Origin: Bacteroidales bacterium
Lineage (GTDB): Bacteria; Bacteroidota; Bacteroidia; Bacteroidales; Paludibacteraceae
DNA: 64,000 bases
Assembly: GCA_015061115.1 (NCBI GenBank)
Contig: SUXE01000001.1
Coordinates: forward strand, 186,001 to 250,000
Direction: 5' to 3'
The notes under the pieces are model-generated. The model made no database searches and was not told the DNA's origin. It saw only the letters and a list, made by a program, of their open reading frames with translations. This document shows positions 18,635 through 28,009 of the stretch, piece by piece. The translations under genes and the position numbers were made by a program. The first letter of the stretch is position 1, and the number at the start of each line of letters is the position of its first letter.

Positions 18635-19108
18635 ATGCTTAAAGTTAGTTTAATCATTTTGCTTTGCCTGTTGTGCAGTGGCTTGTCAGCAAAAACAGTC
18701 ACAGTCGTAAAGACAGAGCTGAAAAGTGGAGAAGAGTATTCTTTTACACTTAATGAGACGGGACAGATCTCTTTTTCTGGCCGTACTCTTTTAATCCAGA
18801 ATGATGAGAATGCCAAAATCTCGACCATTAATCTGGAAGACATTGAAAAGTTGAACTTTTCAAATGTCGAAGTGTCGGATGTTTCTCAGATTTCGGATGT
18901 TAAGTTTAATGTTTATCCCAATCCGGTGGTAGATGTGTTGAATGTGGAAGTTGACGGAATAGTGGATGTTGAGATTCTGTCGTCTGATGGTAAGATTGTG
19001 AAGAGACAGACGGTGGAGCAGAAGGGTGAGGTTGATATGAGTGGTTTGGCAGCTGGCATATATGGGGTGAAACTAGGTGGTTTAATTTTTAAAATTGAGA
19101 AGCTATGA
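18635..19108 (+). CDS. small exported protein with T9SS type A sorting tail
   Basis: 157 residues: signal peptide (MLKVSLIILLCLLCSGLSA), a short beta-rich middle, and a C-terminal domain with FNVYPNPVVDVLNVEV, SSDGKIVKR and LAAGIYGVKL. This is the standard type IX secretion sorting domain (TIGR04183-like). It probably leaves the cell or is attached to its surface by T9SS. It overlaps the next gene by 4 nt (ATGA), so the two are translated together. Very little mature protein is left besides the tail, which is unusual. Confidence 0.8.
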   Translation: MLKVSLIILLCLLCSGLSAKTVTVVKTELKSGEEYSFTLNETGQISFSGRTLLIQNDENAKISTINLEDIEKLNFSNVEVSDVSQISDVKFNVYPNPVVDVLNVEVDGIVDVEILSSDGKIVKRQTVEQKGEVDMSGLAAGIYGVKLGGLIFKIEKL

Positions 19109-21471
19109 AAAAGAAAATAATTTTATCAGCGGCTTCGTTAGCCACTCTGTTTTTGTTCGCTCAAGATAAACTGAACATTTATCTTCAAGATGCTACTGAA
19201 AGCATCAATATCGAGGATATTAGCCTTATAAAGTTTGTCGACGGTGTGATGAAGATATCGGGTAATGTCGACAAGGAGTTTCAGGTGCCAAATGTGTCGT
19301 ACGCTGATTTCTCGTTGGAAGAAGGTAGTAAGGCCGATACAATCTTTGTGACATTTGAAGGAGACAAGGTAAGTGTCAACGAATATTCTTGGGACAAAGT
19401 GATGTATGAAGTTGACGGTGCGAATATATCATTCACGTCGGCACAGGATAAGAAAGGTATTGTGTATTATCTTTCTGGTTCTTCTGAGGATGGATCATTC
19501 TCTATCACTCCAGACAGAGCGTATACTCTGGTGATGGATAATCTAACTCTTTCAAGCGCAACGTCGTCGCCGATAGTGATCAATATTGGAGCTAACGGTG
19601 AATCGTACGCTACGAATGTTGAGCTTAAAGGCAAGTCGACGCTTTCTGACGCGTCTGCATCCGCATATAAGGGATGTATCTATGCGAAGTCTAAATTGAA
19701 ATTCGGAGAATTGGGAGGCGACGGTGAACTTACCATCTCAGGAAACACGAAGCATGCGATCAACTCGTCTAAGAAGACGGAATTCTATGCCGGCACAGTC
19801 AATATCAAATCTGCTCAGGGTGATGGTTTGAACAGTGATGGCCTGCAGATGTATGGCGGAAAACTGAATATCTCTGGCACAGCCGGTGATGGAGTGGATG
19901 CTTCTGAATCCATACTTATTAAAGATGGAGAATTTGTTTTCAATTCTGTTGCCGACGATGCGAAAGCTTTGAAATCAGATTCCTCAATCGTGGTGAAGGG
20001 AGGAAAGGTAGACATTACAATGACCGGAGCTGCGGCGAAAGGAATGAAGACTTCACTTGCAGATATTGAAATTTATGGTGGTGAGATTATAATGAGTATC
20101 GACGGTACATCATTAATCGCTGATGGTGACACCTCTTATTCTGCCGCTATCAAGACAGACAAAGGTGTGAAGATGAGTGGAGGTACAGTTGATTTGACTC
20201 TTGGAAAGAATGCTATCGCTTCAAAAGGAATCACTGCTGACGGAGATGTTACAGTCGAGGGTGGAGTAGTGAAGATCACTAATAACGGAAGCTATTACAC
20301 TGGAGCGACTACCACTACGTCTACAGGAAATTCTGGATTTGGAGGCCCTGGAGGATTTGGAGGTTCATCAAAAACATCTACAGACTATACAGAAGGACGT
20401 TGTATCAAAGGAAACAATGTATACTTGACAGCTGGAGAGTTTACTCTGATAACATCAGATGGTGCAAAAGGAGTTAAAGCGGACGCAGATTTGATTATTG
20501 GAACTGAGAATGCTGACAATTCAGCATTGACTATCAATGTCACTACAAATGGAACAGCAACGTCTTCATCATCATCTTCTTCCAGTGGAGGAAGACCTGG
20601 TGGTATGCCAGGCGGCATGAGTGATGGAAACTCTTCTGATTATGCAGGAAATCCAAAGGCGTTTGTCGCAGAATATATCACAGTCAACAGCGGAACGATC
20701 ACAGTTGATGCCAAAGATGACGCATTCCATGCCAATGTCCAAATGGTTGTGAACGGTGGAATTTTCACTATTGACACTTCAGATGACGCAATGCATTCAG
20801 ACGGAGATCTGACTATCAATGATGGATCAATCAGAGTCAAGACGGCTTATGAAGGTCTAGAGGGTTCTAATATTTATGTCAACGGAGGATATTTGCATAT
20901 CACTACAACAGACGATTGTATGAATGTGACTACAGAGACAACTGGTATGTTGAGAGTTACTGGAGGACAGGTATGGGCATATGCATCTTCGGGTGATCAT
21001 GATTGCTTGGATTCAAACGGAAGTATGGAGTTCACAGGTGGACTTGTGATCGCATGCGGTTCCTCGCCTATTGATGCGGGTGATGGCAACAGCTGTTATC
21101 AGAAGCATACAGGAGGCACATTGTTGGTTCTTGGACCAAGTAGTGCAAGCATGTGGAGCCAGGATGTGAAGCCGACATGCGCAAATTCAATCACCAACAC
21201 ATCTTGCTCAGTGTCAGCCGGATCTATATTATGTGTGGCAAATTCATCTGGAGATGTGATTGCGGCATGTAAAGTGCCAGATGCGTTGTCGAAGTTGATT
21301 TTCGCATACGGTTCTTCATTGAGCGGCTATTCTTTCTATACTGTGGACTCAAGCGCGGATATCGAACTTGATTTGTTTGAGAACCAGTATAAGGAAAAAA
21401 CAACGATTTCTTTTAGTTTGTTAAGTGAACTTAAAGCCGGAAGCGGCAATAGTGGAGGCTGGGGCAGGTAA
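19105..21471 (+). CDS. secreted beta-helix carbohydrate-binding protein (Cthe_2159-like)
   Basis: 788 residues with a signal peptide (MKKKIILSAASLATLFLFAQ). The body consists of many short repeats of the form GGxxxIxxxxDGLxSDG or SGGxxDLT, typical of the right-handed parallel beta-helix of the Cthe_2159 (PF14262) family, which binds acidic plant polysaccharides. Two Gly/Ser/Met-rich linkers interrupt it (about residues 408-424 and 491-515). No catalytic triad is evident. It follows a T9SS-tail protein with overlapping codons and is followed by a terminator. A role in binding plant polysaccharide at the surface is inferred. Confidence 0.82.
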   Translation: MKKKIILSAASLATLFLFAQDKLNIYLQDATESINIEDISLIKFVDGVMKISGNVDKEFQVPNVSYADFSLEEGSKADTIFVTFEGDKVSVNEYSWDKVMYEVDGANISFTSAQDKKGIVYYLSGSSEDGSFSITPDRAYTLVMDNLTLSSATSSPIVINIGANGESYATNVELKGKSTLSDASASAYKGCIYAKSKLKFGELGGDGELTISGNTKHAINSSKKTEFYAGTVNIKSAQGDGLNSDGLQMYGGKLNISGTAGDGVDASESILIKDGEFVFNSVADDAKALKSDSSIVVKGGKVDITMTGAAAKGMKTSLADIEIYGGEIIMSIDGTSLIADGDTSYSAAIKTDKGVKMSGGTVDLTLGKNAIASKGITADGDVTVEGGVVKITNNGSYYTGATTTTSTGNSGFGGPGGFGGSSKTSTDYTEGRCIKGNNVYLTAGEFTLITSDGAKGVKADADLIIGTENADNSALTINVTTNGTATSSSSSSSSGGRPGGMPGGMSDGNSSDYAGNPKAFVAEYITVNSGTITVDAKDDAFHANVQMVVNGGIFTIDTSDDAMHSDGDLTINDGSIRVKTAYEGLEGSNIYVNGGYLHITTTDDCMNVTTETTGMLRVTGGQVWAYASSGDHDCLDSNGSMEFTGGLVIACGSSPIDAGDGNSCYQKHTGGTLLVLGPSSASMWSQDVKPTCANSITNTSCSVSAGSILCVANSSGDVIAACKVPDALSKLIFAYGSSLSGYSFYTVDSSADIELDLFENQYKEKTTISFSLLSELKAGSGNSGGWGR

Positions 21472-21496
21472 TTGAAAATCAAAATAAAAATTATTA

Positions 21497-21530
21497 GAAA
21501 AGGAGACGTGATGATTCGCGTCTCCTTTTC
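21497..21530 (+). terminator. intrinsic terminator
   Basis: GAAAAGGAGACG/CGTCTCCTTTTC, a perfect 12-bp stem followed by a T run on the plus strand. Confidence 0.9.
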
Positions 21531-21590
21531 ATTTTTTTGGATTTTTGCGTAATTTATCTGCTTTTTGTTGTCAGAATTGAAATAATATGA

Positions 21591-21598
21591 TACATTTG
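21591..21598 (+). promoter_or_regulatory. -7 box before the GH5 gene
   Basis: TACATTTG, with GTTG 20 nt upstream. It lies so close to the ATG at 21609 that the ATG at 21660 is the likely start. Confidence 0.55.
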
Positions 21599-21659
21599 GA
21601 GGCTCTTAATGGACATTGTTAAGAGAAAATTATTGTTTTGTTCTAATAAAAAGAATAAC

Positions 21660-23552
21660 ATGAAGAAACTATTTACTTTAGTATCAGCCGCTATGCTTTG
21701 CATGCAGGCTATTTCGGCAAGCCCTGTTGAACAGTGGGGTAAACTTAAACTTGTTGGTAATCAGTTGTCATCAGAGACAGGCGAGCCTGTTCAGCTAAGA
21801 GGATGGTCAACACACGGTTCATGGTTTATGGGCTGTTACGATGACATGTCAGACTTCGAAAAAATGAAGAATGAAGGTGCTAACATGGCTCGTATCGCAA
21901 TGTATATCAATGAAGGAGATGGCGTGAATATACAGTGGGTTAAGAACTGTGTAGATTACACTGCATCATTGGGTATGTATTGTATTGTAGACTGGCATAT
22001 CCTTACTCCAGGAAATCCAAATGCTGGTGATTACAGCGGTTATGCTGATTTCTTTAGAGAGATGACTTCTTATGTGAAGCAGAAAGGTTACAAGCATGTT
22101 TTGTGGGAGATTTGTAATGAACCAAATTTTGATGATGAAGGTGCTCCAGCAAAATTCCATAATGTATGGGATTGGGTAAAGAAGTATGCAGATAAAGTAC
22201 TTCCTATTATCGCAAGCAACTTGCCAGATGCTATCGTTTTGGTTGGTACACCACAGTGGGACCAGGATGTTACTGTAGCATTCCAGGATCCAATCGAACT
22301 TAAGGATGACTGTAAGAATTTGCAGTTGATGTATAGCTTCCACCACTATGCAGGAGACCAACAGAGATATTTGGGTATTTTCTCTGCCGCAGCTGCTTTT
22401 GTTCCTGTATTCATCACAGAGTGGGGTCTTTCAAGTCATACAGGAGACACTGGTGTAGACAAGGTTGCAGGTGAGCATATGATCGAGGTCGCTAATGGTA
22501 AGAATCTTGGTGGTCAGATTGTAAGTTGGGCTAACTGGAGCTGGTCTGATAAGGGTGAATCATCAGGAACATTTACTGGAGGTGGTTACGGTAGCATGAG
22601 TTTCTCAGAATCAGGTAATTTCATCAGAGAACAGTTGAAAAAAGGAGATAACTGGAAATATTGTGAGTCTACTCCTTATGAAGTACAGGAGTTTGATGGT
22701 GTGAATGATTTCTATTTGGACTTGGGTAAATATGATAAGGGTGGCCAGGACAATGCTTACTTCGATTATGATGAGACTTGGGCATGTCCAGGTAATGATA
22801 TCAATAATACATCGCCTTGTAATGCTGGTGATGCAGGTAAAGAGGATAATTTCCGTCCAGGAGAGTACTTCGATATCGGTTACTCTTCAAAGGATAAGTC
22901 AGAAGCTCATATGACTTTGGGTTACATCGGAAACGGTGAGTGGATAACTTACACAATCGATGTTAAGAAGGCAGGTGACTATGATTTTGAGGTATCTGCA
23001 TGTGACCATAAGGATTACAATACATTTGGTATTGTTGTAGACGGTAAGCCAGGTTTGGTGACTCAGAATGGCGAGGAAACTCAATTCCAGGCTTTGTACT
23101 TGCCACAATGTAAAGGTGGTACTGTAACTACTGAAAATAATCTAGATTATAATACATGGGATTGGGTTAAGCCATACAATGATTACAATAAGGAAATCAA
23201 GCATAAGATCCGTTTTGAGAAGCCAGGTGAGCACAAACTTTCTTTCGCTTTCATGACTTCGTTCTCAGGTATGGGTTCTTTCAAGATCATAGGTGATCCT
23301 TCTTCAGTGGAAGAGGCGGAAGCTATAGCTCCTGTTATCGCTCCAAACCCAGCAGAGGGTGGTGTATTCAATGTTACCGTAAAGGAGAATTCTGTTGTTA
23401 AAGTTGTTAATTCTTTAGGTGCTGCTGTTTACTCTGCAAATGTTGAGGCTGGTGCTACTGAAACAATCAATTTGAGTGCGGCTCCTGGTGTATACTTCGT
23501 TTCTGTAGTTGGTGAGACTAACGCCACAACAGAGAAGTTGATCGTGAAGTAA
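21660..23552 (+). CDS. secreted GH5 endoglucanase with C-terminal carbohydrate-binding and T9SS domains
   Basis: 630 residues from the ATG at 21660, which gives a clean signal peptide (MKKLFTLVSAAMLCMQAISA); an upstream ATG at 21609 lies almost on the promoter. The GH5 barrel carries the acid/base Glu in LWEICNEPNF and the nucleophile Glu in FITEWGLSSH. A beta-sandwich module (about residues 380-535) with GNGEWITYTIDVKKAGDY looks like a family 6-type carbohydrate-binding module. The last 70 residues (APNPAEGGVFNV, AAPGVYFVSVVG) are a T9SS sorting domain. It probably cleaves beta-1,4-glucan outside the cell. It is followed by its own terminator. Confidence 0.92.
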   Translation: MKKLFTLVSAAMLCMQAISASPVEQWGKLKLVGNQLSSETGEPVQLRGWSTHGSWFMGCYDDMSDFEKMKNEGANMARIAMYINEGDGVNIQWVKNCVDYTASLGMYCIVDWHILTPGNPNAGDYSGYADFFREMTSYVKQKGYKHVLWEICNEPNFDDEGAPAKFHNVWDWVKKYADKVLPIIASNLPDAIVLVGTPQWDQDVTVAFQDPIELKDDCKNLQLMYSFHHYAGDQQRYLGIFSAAAAFVPVFITEWGLSSHTGDTGVDKVAGEHMIEVANGKNLGGQIVSWANWSWSDKGESSGTFTGGGYGSMSFSESGNFIREQLKKGDNWKYCESTPYEVQEFDGVNDFYLDLGKYDKGGQDNAYFDYDETWACPGNDINNTSPCNAGDAGKEDNFRPGEYFDIGYSSKDKSEAHMTLGYIGNGEWITYTIDVKKAGDYDFEVSACDHKDYNTFGIVVDGKPGLVTQNGEETQFQALYLPQCKGGTVTTENNLDYNTWDWVKPYNDYNKEIKHKIRFEKPGEHKLSFAFMTSFSGMGSFKIIGDPSSVEEAEAIAPVIAPNPAEGGVFNVTVKENSVVKVVNSLGAAVYSANVEAGATETINLSAAPGVYFVSVVGETNATTEKLIVK

Positions 23553-23584
23553 GGATAATCAATTGATTATTTAGAATTGTTTAG

Positions 23585-23618
23585 CAGCCAAAATTGGATA
23601 TAACCAGTTTTGGCTGTG
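23585..23618 (+). terminator. intrinsic terminator after the GH5 gene
   Basis: AGCCAAAA/TTTTGGCT arms followed by a T-rich stretch on the plus strand. Confidence 0.7.
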
Positions 23619-23644
23619 TTTTATAAATTAAAATTTATGTTTTT

Positions 23645-25078
23645 ATGAAAAAAATTATTCTATTTTTGGCTTCTGCATTTGCCTCTCTTTCTGCATTTGC
23701 GGAACTTGATTATGATAATCCATATTGGGTGATCAAAGATGGTAGAATTACAAAGAATGTCTCATATGTTCCGTATGATGATCTTGGATCTAAGGTTCCG
23801 AGTGAGATGATTGACACAACAGTAAATGGTGAGAATGTCGTTGCTTATAAGCAATTGTCTCAACATTATTTGGATGTCCGTTTGAAATTTGATTCTTTAA
23901 ATAAACTGGATCTGTCGAAGAACTATGTGATGGTTTTGGAATATAAGATTCCTGAATCTCATGGAGAATTGAATTTGATTTCTGAAGGAAATAAACCATT
24001 GTTTATTTTTGGATTCTCTGAAACATCTGAAAGTCTTAAAACTAAAAATTGTACCAAAAGTGAAACCTACAGCATGATTGATGCAAAATGGGGTGTTACA
24101 AATGAGTGGGTTACGGTAAAAAAATATATATATGCAGACCCTTCAATAACAACGCTTGAAGGTATGATTGTTTCATATGCTCGTGAGTATCTTAATGGTG
24201 ATATGACAGAATTCCCTTACATCAAAAATTTAGGATTTGTATCAATTAAGGAGGGAAAACCTTTTTATGCAGAAAATTTTGACGGATATGGATTGGGCGA
24301 ATTTTATGGTGAAACTCTTGACATTTCAGAATTGAGTCCTAAAGGAACAGCTTTAGAGCCTGTTTCTTATTTAGGAGGAATTCGTCCAATTGTTACAGCT
24401 AATGATGTTTCCAATGCGGATGATGAAGGCCGTCCTGCATTGGCTGCGTTTAGAGATTTCCGAAAGAATATAGAGAGAGATCAGGATGGTTCTGGTTATA
24501 TCGATTGTGAACTATTGCATGGATTACAGATGGAGCCAAATCGTGATTCTGTTGTGTTCCCTGGTATCAAGATTCCTGCTGGAACAGACACAATCTTCTC
24601 AAAGATGCTTATTAAAAAGCATAAAAATGAAAAGAAAAAATGGAAAGATGCAGATTCTACAGTGTTCCTTAATGAAGACCTTCCAATCATTTTGAAATTC
24701 AATACAGGTGAGATGGTTGACTTGGCAAAGGATACTATCAAGATGATCTGGACTAAGTTCGAAGGCGAGGTTAAGGTCCCCGCTGGAGCTGAATCTTTTG
24801 ATTTGATTTTCAAATCAGGTAAGGCTGGTTATTTGGTTGACGATATTATGTTCTCTTCTAAGAAGTTTGCTGATGTTAAGGTAAATCAGGTTGATGCTGA
24901 TGCATTTGACATTGTCGCTTATGTTGACAAGAATGGTGATATCGTAGTCCTTAATGGAGAATTGGTCGCAGCTTACAATATGGAGGGTCGTGTGGCTACA
25001 AAGAACGACAAGATTGTTGCTATCGTGGTTAAGAACGATAAGGGTCAGCTTGCATCTAAGGTTATACTAAGAAAATAA
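23645..25078 (+). CDS. secreted protein of unknown function with T9SS-like tail
   Basis: 477 residues with a signal peptide (MKKIILFLASAFASLSAFA). The body is beta-rich and contains two jelly-roll-like segments (LSQHYLDVRLKFDSLN; EGEVKVPAGAESFDLIFKSGKAGYLVDDIMF), which suggests carbohydrate-binding folds. The last 55 residues (VVLNGELVAAYNMEGRVATKND) resemble the sorting tails of neighbouring secreted proteins. I recognise no catalytic motif. Downstream of the GH5 cellulase it may be an accessory polysaccharide-binding protein; this is inference. Confidence 0.7.
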   Translation: MKKIILFLASAFASLSAFAELDYDNPYWVIKDGRITKNVSYVPYDDLGSKVPSEMIDTTVNGENVVAYKQLSQHYLDVRLKFDSLNKLDLSKNYVMVLEYKIPESHGELNLISEGNKPLFIFGFSETSESLKTKNCTKSETYSMIDAKWGVTNEWVTVKKYIYADPSITTLEGMIVSYAREYLNGDMTEFPYIKNLGFVSIKEGKPFYAENFDGYGLGEFYGETLDISELSPKGTALEPVSYLGGIRPIVTANDVSNADDEGRPALAAFRDFRKNIERDQDGSGYIDCELLHGLQMEPNRDSVVFPGIKIPAGTDTIFSKMLIKKHKNEKKKWKDADSTVFLNEDLPIILKFNTGEMVDLAKDTIKMIWTKFEGEVKVPAGAESFDLIFKSGKAGYLVDDIMFSSKKFADVKVNQVDADAFDIVAYVDKNGDIVVLNGELVAAYNMEGRVATKNDKIVAIVVKNDKGQLASKVILRK

Positions 25079-25115
25079 ATGTAGTGACACACTGATGTGT
25101 GTTCCTAGAAAAAAT

Positions 25116-25142
25116 AGGGGTAGGTTTCAAAAACCTGCCCCT
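25116..25142. terminator. bidirectional terminator / palindromic repeat copy
   Basis: AGGGGTAGGTTT and AAACCTGCCCCT form a near-perfect stem between convergent genes, with an A run on one side and T-rich sequence on the other. The same palindrome recurs at 36266 and, degenerate, at 38429. Confidence 0.65.
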
Positions 25143-25167
25143 TATTATTTACCTTAAACTTTTGTCG

Positions 25168-26325
25168 TTATTTGAATATCAAAGGCAGAAACTGGCATAG
25201 GTAGTTTCTCCAGTTCCTCCATATATGTCCACCTTCACTTTCCACATATGTATAGGGGAATCCATTGGCGTCTAGGAAAGATCTGAACTTTTGATTTTCC
25301 TCATAAAGAAAATCCTCTTTGCCAATAGCTATCCAATATAATGCGGGTTTCTGTGAGAATTGTTTTTTTATTTTTTCCTCACAGTTTTCATATATGTGAG
25401 ACTCTTTCCTACCTTTGAATCTTGCCGATGCAGAAAAGAGTCCGATATAGTTGAATTGAGTCGGATACTCTTTTGAAATCTGCATGGAATGGAATCCTCC
25501 CATTGACAGACCGGCAATCGCTCGAGATTCTTTTTTTGCGATTGTTCTATATGCTTTGTCTATAAATGTCACTACCTCAGGAAATGCATCTTCAAACGAA
25601 CCGTCTGTAGTCTTGGGTAATTCAATGGTGGGGGTGACATAACCGGTAGGGGATTCTCCCCAGGCTGCTTGAAGATCAGAATTGCCATTGGTCATGACTA
25701 CAATCATTGGCTTGGCTTTGCCTTGTGCTATCAGATTGTCCAAAATCTGGGCCGCACGTCCCAACGTCGACCATGAATCTTCGTCTCCTCCCATACCATG
25801 CAGAAGATACAGCACTGGATATCTTTGATTGTCGTTTTCATAACCGGCTGGCGTGTAGACGGTGATACGCCTGTCTGAGTTGTGTCTGTCGCTGTGATAC
25901 CATACTTTGCTGAGAGAACCGTGTGGCACATTCTGAACTTTATACAGCTCACTTTCTTTTCCGTCTATCATGAATAAGTTGCTGATTGTCACAACGTCGC
26001 GTGACATGAAAACATTTGAAGGATCTGAAATCTTTACACCATCCATCATAAATGAATAGCTGTACAGTTCAGGATGTAGCGATTTCGGTGTCGTATATTC
26101 CCACACGTCATTATCCACCTTCTTCATCTCGGCTTTCTCATTTTTAGAAAGAAAATCACCAACTACCTCGACTGATGAGGCATTCGGCGCTTTCAGGCGG
26201 AATGTCACAGTGTTGTCTTTATTTATTTCTGGTGAATTGACTGGAGTCTTCCACCATAAATTCTCTTGACTCAAAATCTGTAGTGCGAAACATACAGAGC
26301 AAGCTGTTAATAATACTTTTTTCAT
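25168..26325 (-). CDS. secreted esterase (CE1-like) with N-terminal E-set domain
   Basis: 385 residues with a signal peptide (MKKVLLTACSVCFALQILS). Residues 30-115 form an early-set/CBM48-like domain (VTFRLKAPNASSVEVVGDF). The C-terminal alpha/beta hydrolase of the esterase D family has the nucleophile in AGLSMGGFHSMQ, YLLHGMGGDEDSW as the oxyanion region and His in ESEGGHIWRNW. Such two-domain enzymes in Bacteroidales de-esterify xylan (feruloyl or acetyl groups). The substrate here is not certain. Confidence 0.88.
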   Translation of the reverse strand: MKKVLLTACSVCFALQILSQENLWWKTPVNSPEINKDNTVTFRLKAPNASSVEVVGDFLSKNEKAEMKKVDNDVWEYTTPKSLHPELYSYSFMMDGVKISDPSNVFMSRDVVTISNLFMIDGKESELYKVQNVPHGSLSKVWYHSDRHNSDRRITVYTPAGYENDNQRYPVLYLLHGMGGDEDSWSTLGRAAQILDNLIAQGKAKPMIVVMTNGNSDLQAAWGESPTGYVTPTIELPKTTDGSFEDAFPEVVTFIDKAYRTIAKKESRAIAGLSMGGFHSMQISKEYPTQFNYIGLFSASARFKGRKESHIYENCEEKIKKQFSQKPALYWIAIGKEDFLYEENQKFRSFLDANGFPYTYVESEGGHIWRNWRNYLCQFLPLIFK

Positions 26326-26413
26326 TTTTTATTGTTTGTTTGGTTTGAAAATCGAGTAGGGTACGAAGGAGTATTGATTTATAAAAAGATTTATGCCTCT
26401 TATCTATACCCTT

Positions 26414-27820
26414 TTATTGTTGTTCTGTTTGCTCTATTGCATTTTTTGTGAATGTCACAGACTCACATTCGAGAAATGCATCGTTGCCAATCTTTACTTT
26501 ATCTTCAGAATTGTCAATTACGACCTTCAGATTTTTGCATTCATAAAATGCTTTTTCTCCAATGAAAGTGACACTTGCAGGAATTTCTATGTTGGTCAAA
26601 CCTGTACATTTCTCAAATGATGAATCCCCTAAACTAGTGACACTTGCAGGAATATTTATGTCTGTCAAACTAAAACAGTGAAAAAATGCACGGTCTCCCA
26701 AACTGGTTACATTTGAAGGGATTTTTATACTGGTCAATTCTTCACAATTTGCGAATGCCCAATCTCCAATTTTAGTTACACTTGACGGTATCTCTATGCT
26801 TGTCAAACTATAGCAATGTGAGAACACCCAGTCTCCAATAATTGTCACGCTTGATGGAATCACTATGCTTTTTAAGTTTTGGCAGGTAGAAAACGCATAA
26901 TCGTCTATTTTTGTCACACTTGTTGGAATCTCTATGCTTGTCAAACCATCACAACTTGAAAACGCAAATTCGCCGATGAAACTTACACTTGATGGTATTT
27001 CTATGTTTTTTAATTCTTTACATTTAGCAAATGCACCTTTGTTTATGCTTATGACACTAGATGGAATTGTGAATTTTCCTTTTGTCGCACCTGGGACAAC
27101 CACAATCTCAGTTTTGTCTTTATTATATAAAACTCCATCTATAGTGGAATATTCTGTATTGCTTGGATCTACGTTGATGCTTTTCAATTTTTCACAGCCA
27201 TGGAATGCTCCATTGCCAATGCTTGTCACTTTTGACGGAATCTCTATTTTCTTCAAATTTGTACATTTATTAAACGCAACTCCTCCTATACGGGTCACAT
27301 TGGATGGAATCTTTATGCTTGTCAATTCTTTGCATCCTTCGAAAACTCCATATTCAATGCTGGTGATGTTTGAAGGTAAATTAATGTCAGTCAGATTTTT
27401 ACAACCGAAAAATGCTCCTTCTCCAATGCTTGTTACTGTTGACGGAATCTTTATCTTTGTCAAACTGCTGCAATCTGAAAACGCCTCGTCGCCAATGGAT
27501 GCCACACTTGACGGAATCTCTATACTTGTCAAGTTTTGACATTTTTCAAATGCTTTCGAACCAATACGTGTTACGGTAAATACATAATCTCCAATTCGTA
27601 TTTTTGTGGGTACAGTGGCAGAAATAAGACTCCAGTATGAATCATCGCTTGTGACTTCTGCTGTGGAATCGGTCAGAATATTGAATTTCAGTTGTGAGTT
27701 TGATGCATCCACAACTTCAGTAATCTCACTATTTTGGACATCGTTTTTCTTTTTACTTGATGCGACCTCTGGCATACAGAGTAAGAATGAAACTATCAAT
27801 AAAACGAAATTTTTTCTCAT
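26414..27820 (-). CDS. BspA-type leucine-rich repeat surface protein
   Basis: 468 residues: signal peptide (MRKNFVLLIVSFLLCMPEVAS), a short lead-in, then about 14 tandem LRR_5 repeats of 23 residues of the form LTSIEIPSSVTSIGDxAFxxC. One island (NVDPSNTEYSTIDGVLYNKD) interrupts the array, as is typical of the BspA family (Treponema pallidum-type LRRs). These proteins are exported and often bind host or bacterial partners. A -7 box TATTTTTG lies at 27870-27877. No C-terminal sorting tail is visible. Confidence 0.92.
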   Translation of the reverse strand: MRKNFVLLIVSFLLCMPEVASSKKKNDVQNSEITEVVDASNSQLKFNILTDSTAEVTSDDSYWSLISATVPTKIRIGDYVFTVTRIGSKAFEKCQNLTSIEIPSSVASIGDEAFSDCSSLTKIKIPSTVTSIGEGAFFGCKNLTDINLPSNITSIEYGVFEGCKELTSIKIPSNVTRIGGVAFNKCTNLKKIEIPSKVTSIGNGAFHGCEKLKSINVDPSNTEYSTIDGVLYNKDKTEIVVVPGATKGKFTIPSSVISINKGAFAKCKELKNIEIPSSVSFIGEFAFSSCDGLTSIEIPTSVTKIDDYAFSTCQNLKSIVIPSSVTIIGDWVFSHCYSLTSIEIPSSVTKIGDWAFANCEELTSIKIPSNVTSLGDRAFFHCFSLTDINIPASVTSLGDSSFEKCTGLTNIEIPASVTFIGEKAFYECKNLKVVIDNSEDKVKIGNDAFLECESVTFTKNAIEQTEQQ

Positions 27821-27954
27821 GGTGTTGACTTTTATTGTGTATCTATTTGATTAGAAAATAGAATCAATACAAAAATAGGAAATAGTTTGGAGTTTTATGT
27901 ATTGATATGGTTTTAAAAACATAGTCGGGAAAACAATGTTGTTTTGTCTAAGTA

Positions 27955-27986
27955 TTTGTAGCCGTTATAAAAATATCGTAATTTCG
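27955..27986 (+). promoter_or_regulatory. promoter of the MBL-fold gene
   Basis: TTTG (27955-27958), 20-nt spacer, TAATTTCG (27979-27986), 23 nt before the start codon. Confidence 0.7.
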
Positions 27987-28009
27987 CATCCCAAATAAAA
28001 AAATAAGAG

